A stretch of 64,000 nt of DNA from Magicicada septendecula (GCA_034769895.1 CM068375.1:254861542-254925541), one strand, 5' to 3'; shown: positions 30,570-42,158, counted from the stretch's first letter. A program made the numbers and translations. Notes: generated by a model from the sequence alone, not told the origin.

Positions 30570-31507
30570 TCGGTACAACGGGGCGTGTGCTGACTAACTG
30601 GAGGAACGAAGCCCCTAGAGAATACGCAATTTCTACACTTCAGAAAACCAGCGGGAGCTTGGTAGTTACCGGATTTGTTCAAGAAAGGCCAACCTCGATT
30701 ACAGTTGACACAGGCGCAACAGTTTCTATTGTGCGCCCCGACGTGGTGAAAGATCTCAAGCCAATCTGGTGCTCTTGCAGCTTGCGAACAGCTACTGGAC
30801 GGCCTGTAAAAGTGTATGGAAAAGTGGAGATACACCTACGCCTCGGTAGACTTGAGTTTAATCATCAAGTACTTGTTGCAGACATTGTGGATGAAGCAAT
30901 TCTTGGTGTGGACGTTATGAACGCATACGGATTTATAGTCGACTTCAAAAACAATGTCTTGAGAATCGGAGGCGAAGAGGTAATGCTATCAACAATGACG
31001 ACAGCAGAAAAATCGATGGACGTCATAAACCAAGTGGCCGTAACTGTTCCGCCAAACTCCGAAAAGATCATCATGGTTAGAACTGCGGTAGATACTAGGG
31101 GCAATCAGTGCTCTATATTCGAACCCCAGGTAGTCAGCACACCGGGCATACTAATTGCCAGAAGTTTAGTAAAACCTGACGAAACCGGAAATGTACCTAT
31201 TAGAGTGGCGAATATTTTGGATCAAGCTATCACTTTACAAAGCAATACGCTCATAGGCAAATTGACTCCTGTGGCCTGGGTAGCCGGAATAACGCAACGA
31301 AGAGCCAGTTCTTCGGATACTTCTAAATTACCAGAGGAACTACACGCATTATTGAACAGATCTTCTAACGACCTCTCAAGTGGTGAGGTAAAAGAACTCG
31401 GACAGTTTTTACACGAATTCAAAGATTGTTTTGCAGTTCGGGGACAGTCACTGGGAAGAACCTCTCTTGTGGAACATCGCATCCCTACTCTCACTCAACA
31501 ACAATAA
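30542..31507 (+). CDS. pro: Protease and RT start, unit 9
   Basis: Majority sequence (I100), unlike frameshifted neighbours 8 and 11, which have F100. DTGA intact. Confidence 0.84.
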   Translation, partial: NSAAGKRAIVGTTGRVLTNWRNEAPREYAISTLQKTSGSLVVTGFVQERPTSITVDTGATVSIVRPDVVKDLKPIWCSCSLRTATGRPVKVYGKVEIHLRLGRLEFNHQVLVADIVDEAILGVDVMNAYGFIVDFKNNVLRIGGEEVMLSTMTTAEKSMDVINQVAVTVPPNSEKIIMVRTAVDTRGNQCSIFEPQVVSTPGILIARSLVKPDETGNVPIRVANILDQAITLQSNTLIGKLTPVAWVAGITQRRASSSDTSKLPEELHALLNRSSNDLSSGEVKELGQFLHEFKDCFAVRGQSLGRTSLVEHRIPTLTQQQ

Positions 31508-31574
31508 AAAACACAATGGAATACAACTGGGAATGCGGCATGGCTCGGATCCTACAACGATCAATAAACAAAAG

Positions 31575-32086
31575 GTTGTTGACAAGGACCAAACAGACTT
31601 GGATCAGCCAGTGGTATTTCGGTCATCAGTACATGACGCAACGGGAGTGATTCCAGCGAAACTAGTGGTTGCGCAAAAGACTCGCATCCTTGGGAACGTG
31701 GTGTTCGGATCACCTGAGACTCAGTCCCAAGAGCCAAAGAACTATTCCTCGCAATTAGAAAACCAACTGCGAGAAATGAATCGCTTGGTAAGAGGACGGC
31801 TCAAGATTGCCAGTGATAAAATGAAAACTCGGTATGACATTCGCAGCAATAGTGTGGGTTTCCAAGAAGGAGATCAGGTCTGGTTGTTCAATCCAAAGCG
31901 CCGTCGTGGTCGCTCACCTAAGCTTCAGTCTAACTGGGAAGGACCCTACACTGTAAAAAAAGGATTAACGATGTTGTTTATCGGATTCAACAGGAAGGAC
32001 AGCGAAAGTTCAAGGTCGTCCATCTAGATCGCCTGGCTAAATACAAACTTAGAGACGCTTTGCCAGTTCGGGACGAACAGGCTTAA
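31575..32086 (+). pseudogene. Integrase C-terminal fragment, unit 9 (frameshifted)
   Basis: A7 run at 31955-31961; early stop at 32027. Private E-to-K change in the VVDEDQ segment; Asn before WEGPY. Confidence 0.84.
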
Positions 32087-32097
32087 GGAGGGGGCAG

Positions 32098-32671
32098 TGC
32101 TACGACAGCACAGAACAATCTACGCGTTTATCGAATGTGCCAGAAAGATCTCGACGTAAGCGTGTGGTGTACGTGCTACTAGACGCATTTTGCGAGAATC
32201 GTCTCGACTGTGCCGGGCTTCGCTCGGACTGTGTAAAGGCCGTGTAATTACGTAATTCACGAGAGATAAGACGCAGTTTGGAAGCTTCTGGTGTGTGAGC
32301 GTGACTATAAATACATCGGGTAGCGGCCTTAGTTTTCAGTTCAATGCGAGATTTTTGACTGTGCGGTTCGAGAGTATTAGTGCGATATATTTACAGAGCG
32401 GTTCGAGTTATTACTGTGTACGTTCAAGTAGTTATTATTGAAGTGTTGCGTTTTATAATCAGACGGTATAATTGTAATACAATTGAGTTTTAATATTTGT
32501 GGACATTTTATTGCGTGTGTACAATTTTCATTTGATTTGTTGTAGAGACTGTGTTGTTAATTACGAACTGTTTTACTGTAACAATTAAAGGTGTGATTAG
32601 TGACTTAATTGGTGTCTTGTACTTATTTTGTTTCCACTGTACCTACGACGGTCGAGTAGACCGTCGTAACA
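32098..32671 (+). repeat. LTR of unit 10 (PBS 32673-32690)
   Basis: 574 bp, TATAAATA form, C-to-A at 32235 shared with unit 9. PPT at 32085-32097. Confidence 0.88.
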
Positions 32672-32760
32672 GTGGTGTCAGAAGTGGGATAGAACGGTTA
32701 ACAGTGGAAACAGTGGACGCTTTGTACAAGACGAGTGTGATTCGTAATTAATCAGTAAAC

Positions 32761-34119
32761 ATGGATCCCAGTCAGATGATGGAAGCTTTACAAACACTGC
32801 TGCGGCAGACACAGGGAGAAGCAGAAAGACGACAAAAAGAAGAACGAATACAAGAAAGAGAAGAAGCTGAGGAACGTCAGAAAGCACTAATGCAAGAAAC
32901 AGAAGAAAGACAAAAAGAGGAACGCAGACAGGAGGCGGAAGAAGCAGAAAGACGACAAAAAGAAGAACGAAGACAGGAAAGAGAAGAGACAGAGGAACGG
33001 CGACGACAGGAAACGGAAGATATCAAAGCATTAATACAGGAGCAGAAACAGATTCAAGAACACGGTACAGCAGAATTGGGTCTCCTACGAGGTGAGCTTA
33101 ATAAACAAGTTACTAAAATATCGGAGGTACAAGAATCAATGACATTAAAAATAGCTGAAGTAGAAAAATCTGTCTTGATTGTTGAAGAATCGATGTCTAC
33201 AAAAATATCTGTTATAGAAGAATCTGTGTCAAATAAAATATCTGCAGTAGAAAACTCAATGGCAAACGTAAAAGAACAAATTAAAAGTGAAGTCGAACAG
33301 TGCATGAAGATTCAACCAAAACAAATTTCTGAACAGACTGTACCAGTGATAAAGACAGAAAAAGACACAGAAAATAAGTTAATAGAGAAAGTCACTTTGC
33401 CTGCAGTAGGGACAGTTCTTGTCAAAGCTCCAACCTTTGATGGAAGCAGCCACTGGGCAACGTACCTCCGCCAATTTGAAGCTGCTGCATCCGCAAATAA
33501 TTGGACAGAGAAAGACGAGGCTGTTTCACTCGTTCTCTCATTAAAAGGACCCGCGGCAGAACTACTACAGAAAGTGCCACCTGACAGCCAGAACACCTAT
33601 GCCGAGTTGATAAAAGCTCTAGAATTACGGTATGGTGATAAACATTTGCGAGATGTGTACTGCACCCAGTTGAGAGCAAGGCGACAGCATTCCGGGGAGA
33701 GTCTTCAAGAGTTTGAAGCAAGTATCGACAGACTAATTAGACTGGCCTATCCTGAAGCGCCAGAAGATTTTCGAACGCGTTTTGCGATGCAGACATTTAC
33801 TGCCGGTGTCCGAGATAACGAACTACAGCAAGTGTTACGAATGGCAAGACACCAGAACAGTGCGGACGCCCTGGTACATGCTTTGCAATTTGAGGCCGCC
33901 AAATCAGCGTCTGGTTGGACAAGTCATAAAGTGCGCGCGCTAAAAGATCGCGACGGCACAGACGATGAGGAAGAAGAACAAGGAACAGAGACTCGACGGT
34001 CGGCGCCACAGAATAAGGTAAGAAAGGATGGAAGACCGAAGTGTTATCGATGTGGGAAACCTGGACATCTACAACGAGATTGTCGGGTTAGAATTCAGCA
34101 GCAGGGAAACGAGCAATAG
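32761..34119 (+). CDS. gag: Gag polyprotein, unit 10
   Basis: 452 aa, majority sequence. Confidence 0.92.
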   Translation: MDPSQMMEALQTLLRQTQGEAERRQKEERIQEREEAEERQKALMQETEERQKEERRQEAEEAERRQKEERRQEREETEERRRQETEDIKALIQEQKQIQEHGTAELGLLRGELNKQVTKISEVQESMTLKIAEVEKSVLIVEESMSTKISVIEESVSNKISAVENSMANVKEQIKSEVEQCMKIQPKQISEQTVPVIKTEKDTENKLIEKVTLPAVGTVLVKAPTFDGSSHWATYLRQFEAAASANNWTEKDEAVSLVLSLKGPAAELLQKVPPDSQNTYAELIKALELRYGDKHLRDVYCTQLRARRQHSGESLQEFEASIDRLIRLAYPEAPEDFRTRFAMQTFTAGVRDNELQQVLRMARHQNSADALVHALQFEAAKSASGWTSHKVRALKDRDGTDDEEEEQGTETRRSAPQNKVRKDGRPKCYRCGKPGHLQRDCRVRIQQQGNEQ

Positions 34120-35057
34120 TCGGTACAACGGGGCGTGTGCTGACTAACTGGAGGAACGAAGCCCCTAGAGAATACGCAATTTCTACACTTCAGAAAACCA
34201 GCGGGAGCTTGGTAGTTACCGGATTTGTTCAAGAAAGGCCAACCTCGATTACAGTTGACACAGGCGCAACAGTTTCTATTGTGCGCCCCGACGTGGTGAA
34301 AGATCTCAAGCCAATCTGGTGCTCTTGCAGCTTGCGAACAGCTACTGGACGGCCTGTAAAAGTGTATGGAAAAGTGGAGATACACCTACGCCTCGGTAGA
34401 CTTGAGTTTAATCATCAAGTACTTGTTGCAGACATTGTGGATGAAGCAATTCTTGGTGTGGACGTTATGAACGCATACGGATTTATAGTCGACTTCAAAA
34501 ACAATGTCTTGAGAATCGGAGGCGAAGAGGTAATGCTATCAACAATGACGACAGCAGAAAAATCGATGGACGTCATAAACCAAGTGGCCGTAACTGTTCC
34601 GCCAAACTCCGAAAAGATCATCATGGTTAGAACTGCGGTAGATACTAGGGGCAATCAGTGCTCTATATTCGAACCCCAGGTAGTCAGCACACCGGGCATA
34701 CTAATTGCCAGAAGTTTAGTAAAACCTGACGAAACCGGAAATGTACCTATTAGAGTGGCGAATATTTTGGATCAAGCTATCACTTTACAAAGCAATACGC
34801 TCATAGGCAAATTGACTCCTGTGGCCTGGGTAGCCGGAATAACGCAACGAAGAGCCAGTTCTTCGGATACTTCTAAATTACCAGAGGAACTACACGCATT
34901 ATTGAACAGATCTTCTAACGACCTCTCAAGTGGTGAGGTAAAAGAACTCGGACAGTTTTTACACGAATTCAAAGATTGTTTTGCAGTTCGGGGACAGTCA
35001 CTGGGAAGAACCTCTCTTGTGGAACATCGCATCCCTACTCTCACTCAACAACAATAA
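34092..35057 (+). CDS. pro: Protease and RT start, unit 10
   Basis: Majority sequence, DTGA intact. Confidence 0.84.
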   Translation, partial: NSAAGKRAIVGTTGRVLTNWRNEAPREYAISTLQKTSGSLVVTGFVQERPTSITVDTGATVSIVRPDVVKDLKPIWCSCSLRTATGRPVKVYGKVEIHLRLGRLEFNHQVLVADIVDEAILGVDVMNAYGFIVDFKNNVLRIGGEEVMLSTMTTAEKSMDVINQVAVTVPPNSEKIIMVRTAVDTRGNQCSIFEPQVVSTPGILIARSLVKPDETGNVPIRVANILDQAITLQSNTLIGKLTPVAWVAGITQRRASSSDTSKLPEELHALLNRSSNDLSSGEVKELGQFLHEFKDCFAVRGQSLGRTSLVEHRIPTLTQQQ

Positions 35058-35124
35058 AAAACACAATGGAATACAACTGGGAATGCGGCATGGCTCGGAT
35101 CCTACAACGATCAATAAACAAAAG

Positions 35125-35637
35125 GTTGTTGACGAGGACCAAACAGACTTGGATCAGCCAGTGGTATTTCGGTCATCAGTACATGACGCAACGGGAGTGA
35201 TTCCAGCGAAACTAGTGGTTGCGCAAAAGACTCGCATCCTTGGGAACGTGGTGTTCGGATCACCTGAGACTCAGTCCCAAGAGCCAAAGAACTATTCCTC
35301 GCAATTAGAAAACCAACTGCGAGAAATGAATCGCTTGGTAAGAGGACGGCTCAAGATTGCCAGTGATAAAATGAAAACTCGGTATGACATTCGCAGCAAT
35401 AGTGTGGGTTTCCAAGAAGGAGATCAGGTCTGGTTGTTCAATCCAAAGCGCCGTCGTGGTCGCTCACCTAAGCTTCAGTCTGACTGGGAAGGACCCTACA
35501 CTGTAAAAAAAAGGATTAACGATGTTGTTTATCGGATTCAACAGGAAGGACAGCGAAAGTTCAAGGTCGTCCATCTAGATCGCCTGGCTAAATACAAACT
35601 TAGAGACGCTTTGCCAGTTCGGGACGAACAGGCTTAA
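35125..35637 (+). pseudogene. Integrase C-terminal fragment, unit 10
   Basis: A8 run intact and Asp before WEGPY, although it sits between frameshifted units 9 and 11. Confidence 0.84.
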
Positions 35638-35648
35638 GGAGGGGGCAG

Positions 35649-36222
35649 TGCTACGACAGCACAGAACAATCTACGCGTTTATCGAATGTGCCAGAAAGAT
35701 CTCGACGTAAGCGTGTGGTGTACGTGCTACTAGACGCATTTTGCGAGAATCGTCTCGACTGTGCCGGGCTTCGCTCGGACTGTGTCAAGGCCGTGTAATT
35801 ACGTAATTCACGAGAGATAAGACGCAGTTTGGAAGCTTCTGGTGTGTGAGCGTGACTATAAATACATCGGGTAGCGGCCTTAGTTTTCAGTTCAATGCGA
35901 GATTTTTGACTGTGCGGTTCGAGAGTATTAGTGCGATATATTTACAGAGCGGTTCGAGTTATTACTGTGTACGTTCAAGTAGTTATTATTGAAGTGTTGC
36001 GTTTTATAATCAGACGGTATAATTGTAATACAATTGAGTTTTAATATTTGTGGACATTTTATTGCGTGTGTACAATTTTCATTTGATTTGTTGTAGAGAC
36101 TGTGTTGTTAATTACGAACTGTTTTACTGTAACAATTAAAGGTGTGATTAGTGACTTAATTGGTGTCTTGTACTTATTTTGTTTCCACTGTACCTACGAC
36201 GGTCGAGTAGACCGTCGTAACA
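35649..36222 (+). repeat. LTR of unit 11 (PBS 36224-36241)
   Basis: 574 bp, TATAAATA form. PPT at 35636-35648. Confidence 0.88.
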
Positions 36223-36311
36223 GTGGTGTCAGAAGTGGGATAGAACGGTTAACAGTGGAAACAGTGGACGCTTTGTACAAGACGAGTGTGATTCGTAATT
36301 AATCAGTAAAC

Positions 36312-37670
36312 ATGGATCCCAGTCAGATGATGGAAGCTTTACAAACACTGCTGCGGCAGACACAGGGAGAAGCAGAAAGACGACAAAAAGAAGAACGAAT
36401 ACAAGAAAGAGAAGAAGCTGAGGAACGTCAGAAAGCACTAATGCAAGAAACAGAAGAAAGACAAAAAGAGGAACGCAGACAGGAGGCGGAAGAAGCAGAA
36501 AGACGACAAAAAGAAGAACGAAGACAGGAAAGAGAAGAGACAGAGGAACGGCGACGACAGGAAACGGAAGATATCAAAGCATTAATACAGGAGCAGAAAC
36601 AGATTCAAGAACACGGTACAGCAGAATTGGGTCTCCTACGAGGTGAGCTTAATAAACAAGTTACTAAAATATCGGAGGTACAAGAATCAATGAAATTAAA
36701 AATAGCTGAAGTAGAAAAATCTGTCTTGATTGTTGAAGAATCGATGTCTACAAAAATATCTGTTATAGAAGAATCTGTGTCAAATAAAATATCTGCAGTA
36801 GAAAACTCAATGGCAAACGTAAAAGAACAAATTAAAAGTGAAGTCGAACAGTGCATGAAGATTCAACCAAAACAAATTTCTGAACAGACTGTACCAGTGA
36901 TAAAGACAGAAAAAGACACAGAAAATAAGTTAATAGAGAAAGTCACTTTGCCTGCAGTAGGGACAGTTCTTGTCAAAGCTCCAACCTTTGATGGAAGCAG
37001 CCACTGGGCAACGTACCTCCGCCAATTTGAAGCTGCTGCATCCGCAAATAATTGGACAGAGAAAGACGAGGCTGTTTCACTCGTTCTCTCATTAAAAGGA
37101 CCCGCGGCAGAACTACTACAGAAAGTGCCACCTGACAGCCAGAACACCTATGCCGAGTTGATAAAAGCTCTAGAATTACGGTATGGTGATAAACATTTGC
37201 GAGATGTGTACTGCACCCAGTTGAGAGCAAGGCGACAGCATTCCGGGGAGAGTCTTCAAGAGTTTGAAGCAAGTATCGACAGACTAATTAGACTGGCCTA
37301 TCCTGAAGCGCCAGAAGATTTTCGAACGCGTTTTGCGATGCAGACATTTACTGCCGGTGTCCGAGATAACGAACTACAGCAAGTGTTACGAATGGCAAGA
37401 CACCAGAACAGTGCGGACGCCCTGGTACATGCTTTGCAATTTGAGGCCGCCAAATCAGCGTCTGGTTGGACAAGTCATAAAGTGCGCGCGCTAAAAGATC
37501 GCGACGGCACAGACGATGAGGAAGAAGAACAAGGAACAGAGACTCGACGGTCGGCGCCACAGAATAAGGTAAGAAAGGATGGAAGACCGAAGTGTTATCG
37601 ATGTGGGAAACCTGGACATCTACAACGAGATTGTCGGGTTAGAATTCAGCAGCAGGGAAACGAGCAATAG
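36312..37670 (+). CDS. gag: Gag polyprotein, unit 11
   Basis: 452 aa with K128 and N247. Confidence 0.92.
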   Translation: MDPSQMMEALQTLLRQTQGEAERRQKEERIQEREEAEERQKALMQETEERQKEERRQEAEEAERRQKEERRQEREETEERRRQETEDIKALIQEQKQIQEHGTAELGLLRGELNKQVTKISEVQESMKLKIAEVEKSVLIVEESMSTKISVIEESVSNKISAVENSMANVKEQIKSEVEQCMKIQPKQISEQTVPVIKTEKDTENKLIEKVTLPAVGTVLVKAPTFDGSSHWATYLRQFEAAASANNWTEKDEAVSLVLSLKGPAAELLQKVPPDSQNTYAELIKALELRYGDKHLRDVYCTQLRARRQHSGESLQEFEASIDRLIRLAYPEAPEDFRTRFAMQTFTAGVRDNELQQVLRMARHQNSADALVHALQFEAAKSASGWTSHKVRALKDRDGTDDEEEEQGTETRRSAPQNKVRKDGRPKCYRCGKPGHLQRDCRVRIQQQGNEQ

Positions 37671-38608
37671 TCGGTACAACGGGGCGTGTGCTGACTAACT
37701 GGAGGAACGAAGCCCCTAGAGAATACGCAATTTCTACACTTCAGAAAACCAGCGGGAGCTTGGTAGTTACCGGATTTGTTCAAGAAAGGCCAACCTCGAT
37801 TACAGTTGACACAGGCGCAACAGTTTCTATTGTGCGCCCCGACGTGGTGAAAGATCTCAAGCCAATCTGGTGCTCTTGCAGCTTGCGAACAGCTACTGGA
37901 CGGCCTGTAAAAGTGTATGGAAAAGTGGAGATACACCTACGCCTCGGTAGACTTGAGTTTAATCATCAAGTACTTGTTGCAGACTTTGTGGATGAAGCAA
38001 TTCTTGGTGTGGACGTTATGAACGCATACGGATTTATAGTCGACTTCAAAAACAATGTCTTGAGAATCGGAGGCGAAGAGGTAATGCTATCAACAATGAC
38101 GACAGCAGAAAAATCGATGGACGTCATAAACCAAGTGGCCGTAACTGTTCCGCCAAACTCCGAAAAGATCATCATGGTTAGAACTGCGGTAGATACTAGG
38201 GGCAATCAGTGCTCTATATTCGAACCCCAGGTAGTCAGCACACCGGGCATACTAATTGCCAGAAGTTTAGTAAAACCTGACGAAACCGGAAATGTACCTA
38301 TTAGAGTGGCGAATATTTTGGATCAAGCTATCACTTTACAAAGCAATACGCTCATAGGCAAATTGACTCCTGTGGCCTGGGTAGCCGGAATAACGCAACG
38401 AAGAGCCAGTTCTTCGGATACTTCTAAATTACCAGAGGAACTACACGCATTATTGAACAGATCTTCTAACGACCTCTCAAGTGGTGAGGTAAAAGAACTC
38501 GGACAGTTTTTACACGAATTCAAAGATTGTTTTGCAGTTCGGGGACAGTCACTGGGAAGAACCTCTCTTGTGGAACATCGCATCCCTACTCTCACTCAAC
38601 AACAATAA
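37643..38608 (+). CDS. pro: Protease and RT start, unit 11
   Basis: F100, as in units 8 and 18; DTGA intact. Confidence 0.84.
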   Translation, partial: NSAAGKRAIVGTTGRVLTNWRNEAPREYAISTLQKTSGSLVVTGFVQERPTSITVDTGATVSIVRPDVVKDLKPIWCSCSLRTATGRPVKVYGKVEIHLRLGRLEFNHQVLVADFVDEAILGVDVMNAYGFIVDFKNNVLRIGGEEVMLSTMTTAEKSMDVINQVAVTVPPNSEKIIMVRTAVDTRGNQCSIFEPQVVSTPGILIARSLVKPDETGNVPIRVANILDQAITLQSNTLIGKLTPVAWVAGITQRRASSSDTSKLPEELHALLNRSSNDLSSGEVKELGQFLHEFKDCFAVRGQSLGRTSLVEHRIPTLTQQQ

Positions 38609-38675
38609 AAAACACAATGGAATACAACTGGGAATGCGGCATGGCTCGGATCCTACAACGATCAATAAACAAAAG

Positions 38676-39187
38676 GTTGTTGACGAGGACCAAACAGACT
38701 TGGATCAGCCAGTGGTATTTCGGTCATCAGTACATGACGCAACGGGAGTGATTCCAGCGAAACTAGTGGTTGCGCAAAAGACTCGCATCCTTGGGAACGT
38801 GGTGTTCGGATCACCTGAGACTCAGTCCCAAGAGCCAAAGAACTATTCCTCGCAATTAGAAAACCAACTGCGAGAAATGAATCGCTTGGTAAGAGGACGG
38901 CTCAAGATTGCCAGTGATAAAATGAAAACTCGGTATGACATTCGCAGCAATAGTGTGGGTTTCCAAGAAGGAGATCAGGTCTGGTTGTTCAATCCAAAGC
39001 GCCGTCGTGGTCGCTCACCTAAGCTTCAGTCTAACTGGGAAGGACCCTACACTGTAAAAAAAGGATTAACGATGTTGTTTATCGGATTCAACAGGAAGGA
39101 CAGCGAAAGTTCAAGGTCGTCCATCTAGATCGCCTGGCTAAATACAAACTTAGAGACGCTTTGCCAGTTCGGGACGAACAGGCTTAA
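38676..39187 (+). pseudogene. Integrase C-terminal fragment, unit 11 (frameshifted)
   Basis: A7 run at 39056-39062; early stop at 39128. Asn before WEGPY. Together with K128 and F100 this matches unit 8, three units away. Confidence 0.84.
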
Positions 39188-39198
39188 GGAGGGGGCAG

Positions 39199-39772
39199 TG
39201 CTACGACAGCACAGAACAATCTACGCGTTTATCGAATGTGCCAGAAAGATCTCAACGTAAGCGTGTGGTGTACGTGCTACTAGACGCATTTTGCGAGAAT
39301 CGTCTCGACTGTGCCGGGCTTCGCTCGGACTGTGTCAAGGCCGTGTAATTACGTAATTCACGAGAGATAAGACGCAGTTTGGAAGCTTCTGGTGTATGAG
39401 CGTGACTATAAATACATCGGGTAGCGGCCTTAGTTTTCAGTTCAATGCGAGATTTTTGACTGTGCGGTTCGAGAGTATTAGTGCGATATATTTACAGAGC
39501 GGTTCGAGTTATTACTGTGTACGTTCAAGTAGTTATTATTGAAGTGTTGCGTTTTATAATCAGACGGTATAATTGTAATACAATTGAGTTTTAATATTTG
39601 TGGACATTTTATTGCGTGTGTACAATTTTCATTTGATTTGTTGTAGAGACTGTGTTGTTAATTACGAACTGTTTTACTGTAACAATTAAAGGTGTGATTA
39701 GTGACTTAATTGGTGTCTTGTACTTATTTTGTTTCCACTGTACCTACGACGGTCGAGTAGACCGTCGTAACA
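39199..39772 (+). repeat. LTR of unit 12 (PBS 39774-39791)
   Basis: 574 bp, TATAAATA form. G-to-A at 39254 (CTCAAC), shared with unit 16, and a private G-to-A at 39396 (GTGTATGAG). PPT at 39186-39198. Confidence 0.88.
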
Positions 39773-39861
39773 GTGGTGTCAGAAGTGGGATAGAACGGTT
39801 AACAGTGGAAACAGTGGACGCTTTGTACAAGACGAGTGTGATTCGTAATTAATCAGTAAAC

Positions 39862-41220
39862 ATGGATCCCAGTCAGATGATGGAAGCTTTACAAACACTG
39901 CTGCGGCAGACACAGGGAGAAGCAGAAAGACGACAAAAAGAAGAACGAATACAAGAAAGAGAAGAAGCTGAGGAACGTCAGAAAGCACTAATGCAAGAAA
40001 CAGAAGAAAGACAAAAAGAGGAACGCAGACAGGAGGCGGAAGAAGCAGAAAGACGACAAAAAGAAGAACGAAGACAGGAAAGAGAAGAGACAGAGGAACG
40101 GCGACGACAGGAAACGGAAGATATCAAAGCATTAATACAGGAGCAGAAACAGATTCAAGAACACGGTACAGCAGAATTGGGTCTCCTACGAGGTGAGCTT
40201 AATAAACAAGTTACTAAAATATCGGAGGTACAAGAATCAATGACATTAAAAATAGCTGAAGTAGAAAAATCTGTCTTGATTGTTGAAGAATCGATGTCTA
40301 CAAAAATATCTGTTATAGAAGAATCTGTGTCAAATAAAATATCTGCAGTAGAAAACTCAATGGCAAACGTAAAAGAACAAATTAAAAGTGAAGTCGAACA
40401 GTGCATGAAGATTCAACCAAAACAAATTTCTGAACAGACTGTACCAGTGATAAAGACAGAAAAAGACACAGAAAATAAGTTAATAGAGAAAGTCACTTTG
40501 CCTGCAGTAGGGACAGTTCTTGTCAAAGCTCCAACCTTTGATGGAAGCAGCCACTGGGCAACGTACCTCCGCCAATTTGAAGCTGCTGCATCCGCAAATA
40601 ATTGGACAGAGAAAGACGAGGCTGTTTCACTCGTTCTCTCATTAAAAGGACCCGCGGCAGAACTACTACAGAAAGTGCCACCTGACAGCCAGAACACCTA
40701 TGCCGAGTTGATAAAAGCTCTAGAATTACGGTATGGTGATAAACATTTGCGAGATGTGTACTGCACCCAGTTGAGAGCAAGGCGACAGCATTCCGGGGAG
40801 AGTCTTCAAGAGTTTGAAGCAAGTATCGACAGACTAATTAGACTGGCCTATCCTGAAGCGCCAGAAGATTTTCGAACGCGTTTTGCGATGCAGACATTTA
40901 CTGCCGGTGTCCGAGATAACGAACTACAGCAAGTGTTACGAATGGCAAGACACCAGAACAGTGCGGACGCCCTGGTACATGCTTTGCAATTTGAGGCCGC
41001 CAAATCAGCGTCTGGTTGGACAAGTCATAAAGTGCGCGCGCTAAAAGATCGCGACGGCACAGACGATGAGGAAGAAGAACAAGGAACAGAGACTCGACGG
41101 TCGGCGCCACAGAATAAGGTAAGAAAGGATGGAAGACCGAAGTCTTATCGATGTGGGAAACCTGGACATCTACAACGAGATTGTCGGGTTAGAATTCAGC
41201 AGCAGGGAAACGAGCAATAG
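39862..41220 (+). CDS. gag: Gag polyprotein, unit 12 (zinc knuckle mutated)
   Basis: 452 aa, frame intact, but TGT to TCT at 41143-41145 changes the first zinc ligand, C428S, so the knuckle reads SCHC rather than CCHC. Loss of a zinc ligand normally abolishes nucleocapsid RNA binding, so this Gag is probably packaging-defective. Confidence 0.9.
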   Translation: MDPSQMMEALQTLLRQTQGEAERRQKEERIQEREEAEERQKALMQETEERQKEERRQEAEEAERRQKEERRQEREETEERRRQETEDIKALIQEQKQIQEHGTAELGLLRGELNKQVTKISEVQESMTLKIAEVEKSVLIVEESMSTKISVIEESVSNKISAVENSMANVKEQIKSEVEQCMKIQPKQISEQTVPVIKTEKDTENKLIEKVTLPAVGTVLVKAPTFDGSSHWATYLRQFEAAASANNWTEKDEAVSLVLSLKGPAAELLQKVPPDSQNTYAELIKALELRYGDKHLRDVYCTQLRARRQHSGESLQEFEASIDRLIRLAYPEAPEDFRTRFAMQTFTAGVRDNELQQVLRMARHQNSADALVHALQFEAAKSASGWTSHKVRALKDRDGTDDEEEEQGTETRRSAPQNKVRKDGRPKSYRCGKPGHLQRDCRVRIQQQGNEQ

Positions 41221-42158
41221 TCGGTACAACGGGGCGTGTGCTGACTAACTGGAGGAACGAAGCCCCTAGAGAATACGCAATTTCTACACTTCAGAAAACC
41301 AGCGGGAGCTTGGTAGTTACCGGATTTGTTCAAGAAAGGCCAACCTCGATTACAGTTGACACAGGCGCAACAGTTTCTATTGTGCGCCCCGACGTGGTGA
41401 AAGATCTCAAGCCAATCTGGTGCTCTTGCAGCTTGCGAACAGCTACTGGACGGCCTGTAAAAATGTATGGAAAAGTGGAGATACACCTACGCCTCGGTAG
41501 ACTTGAGTTTAATCATCAAGTACTTGTTGCAGACATTGTGGATGAAGCAATTCTTGGTGTGGACGTTATGAACGCATACGGATTTATAGTCGACTTCAAA
41601 AACAATGTCTTGAGAATCGGAGGCGAAGAGGTAATGCTATCAACAATGACGACAGCAGAAAAATCGATGGACGTCATAAACCAAGTGGCCGTAACTGTTC
41701 CGCCAAACTCCGAAAAGATCATCATGGTTAGAACTGCGGTAGATACTAGGGGCAATCAGTGCTCTATATTCGAACCCCAGGTAGTCAGCACACCGGGCAT
41801 ACTAATTGCCAGAAGTTTAGTAAAACCTGACGAAACCGGAAATGTACCTATTAGAGTGGCGAATATTTTGGATCAAGCTATCACTTTACAAAGCAATACG
41901 CTCATAGGCAAATTGACTCCTGTGGCCTGGGTAGCCGGAATAACGCAACGAAGAGCCAGTTCTTCGGATACTTCTAAATTACCAGAGGAACTACACGCAT
42001 TATTGAACAGATCTTCTAACGACCTCTCAAGTGGTGAGGTAAAAGAACTCGGACAGTTTTTACACGAATTCAAAGATTGTTTTGCAGTTCGGGGACAGTC
42101 ACTGGGAAGAACCTCTCTTGTGGAACATCGCATCCCTACTCTCACTCAACAACAATAA
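41193..42158 (+). CDS. pro: Protease and RT start, unit 12
   Basis: Private V76M near the flap; DTGA intact. Confidence 0.84.
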   Translation, partial: NSAAGKRAIVGTTGRVLTNWRNEAPREYAISTLQKTSGSLVVTGFVQERPTSITVDTGATVSIVRPDVVKDLKPIWCSCSLRTATGRPVKMYGKVEIHLRLGRLEFNHQVLVADIVDEAILGVDVMNAYGFIVDFKNNVLRIGGEEVMLSTMTTAEKSMDVINQVAVTVPPNSEKIIMVRTAVDTRGNQCSIFEPQVVSTPGILIARSLVKPDETGNVPIRVANILDQAITLQSNTLIGKLTPVAWVAGITQRRASSSDTSKLPEELHALLNRSSNDLSSGEVKELGQFLHEFKDCFAVRGQSLGRTSLVEHRIPTLTQQQ

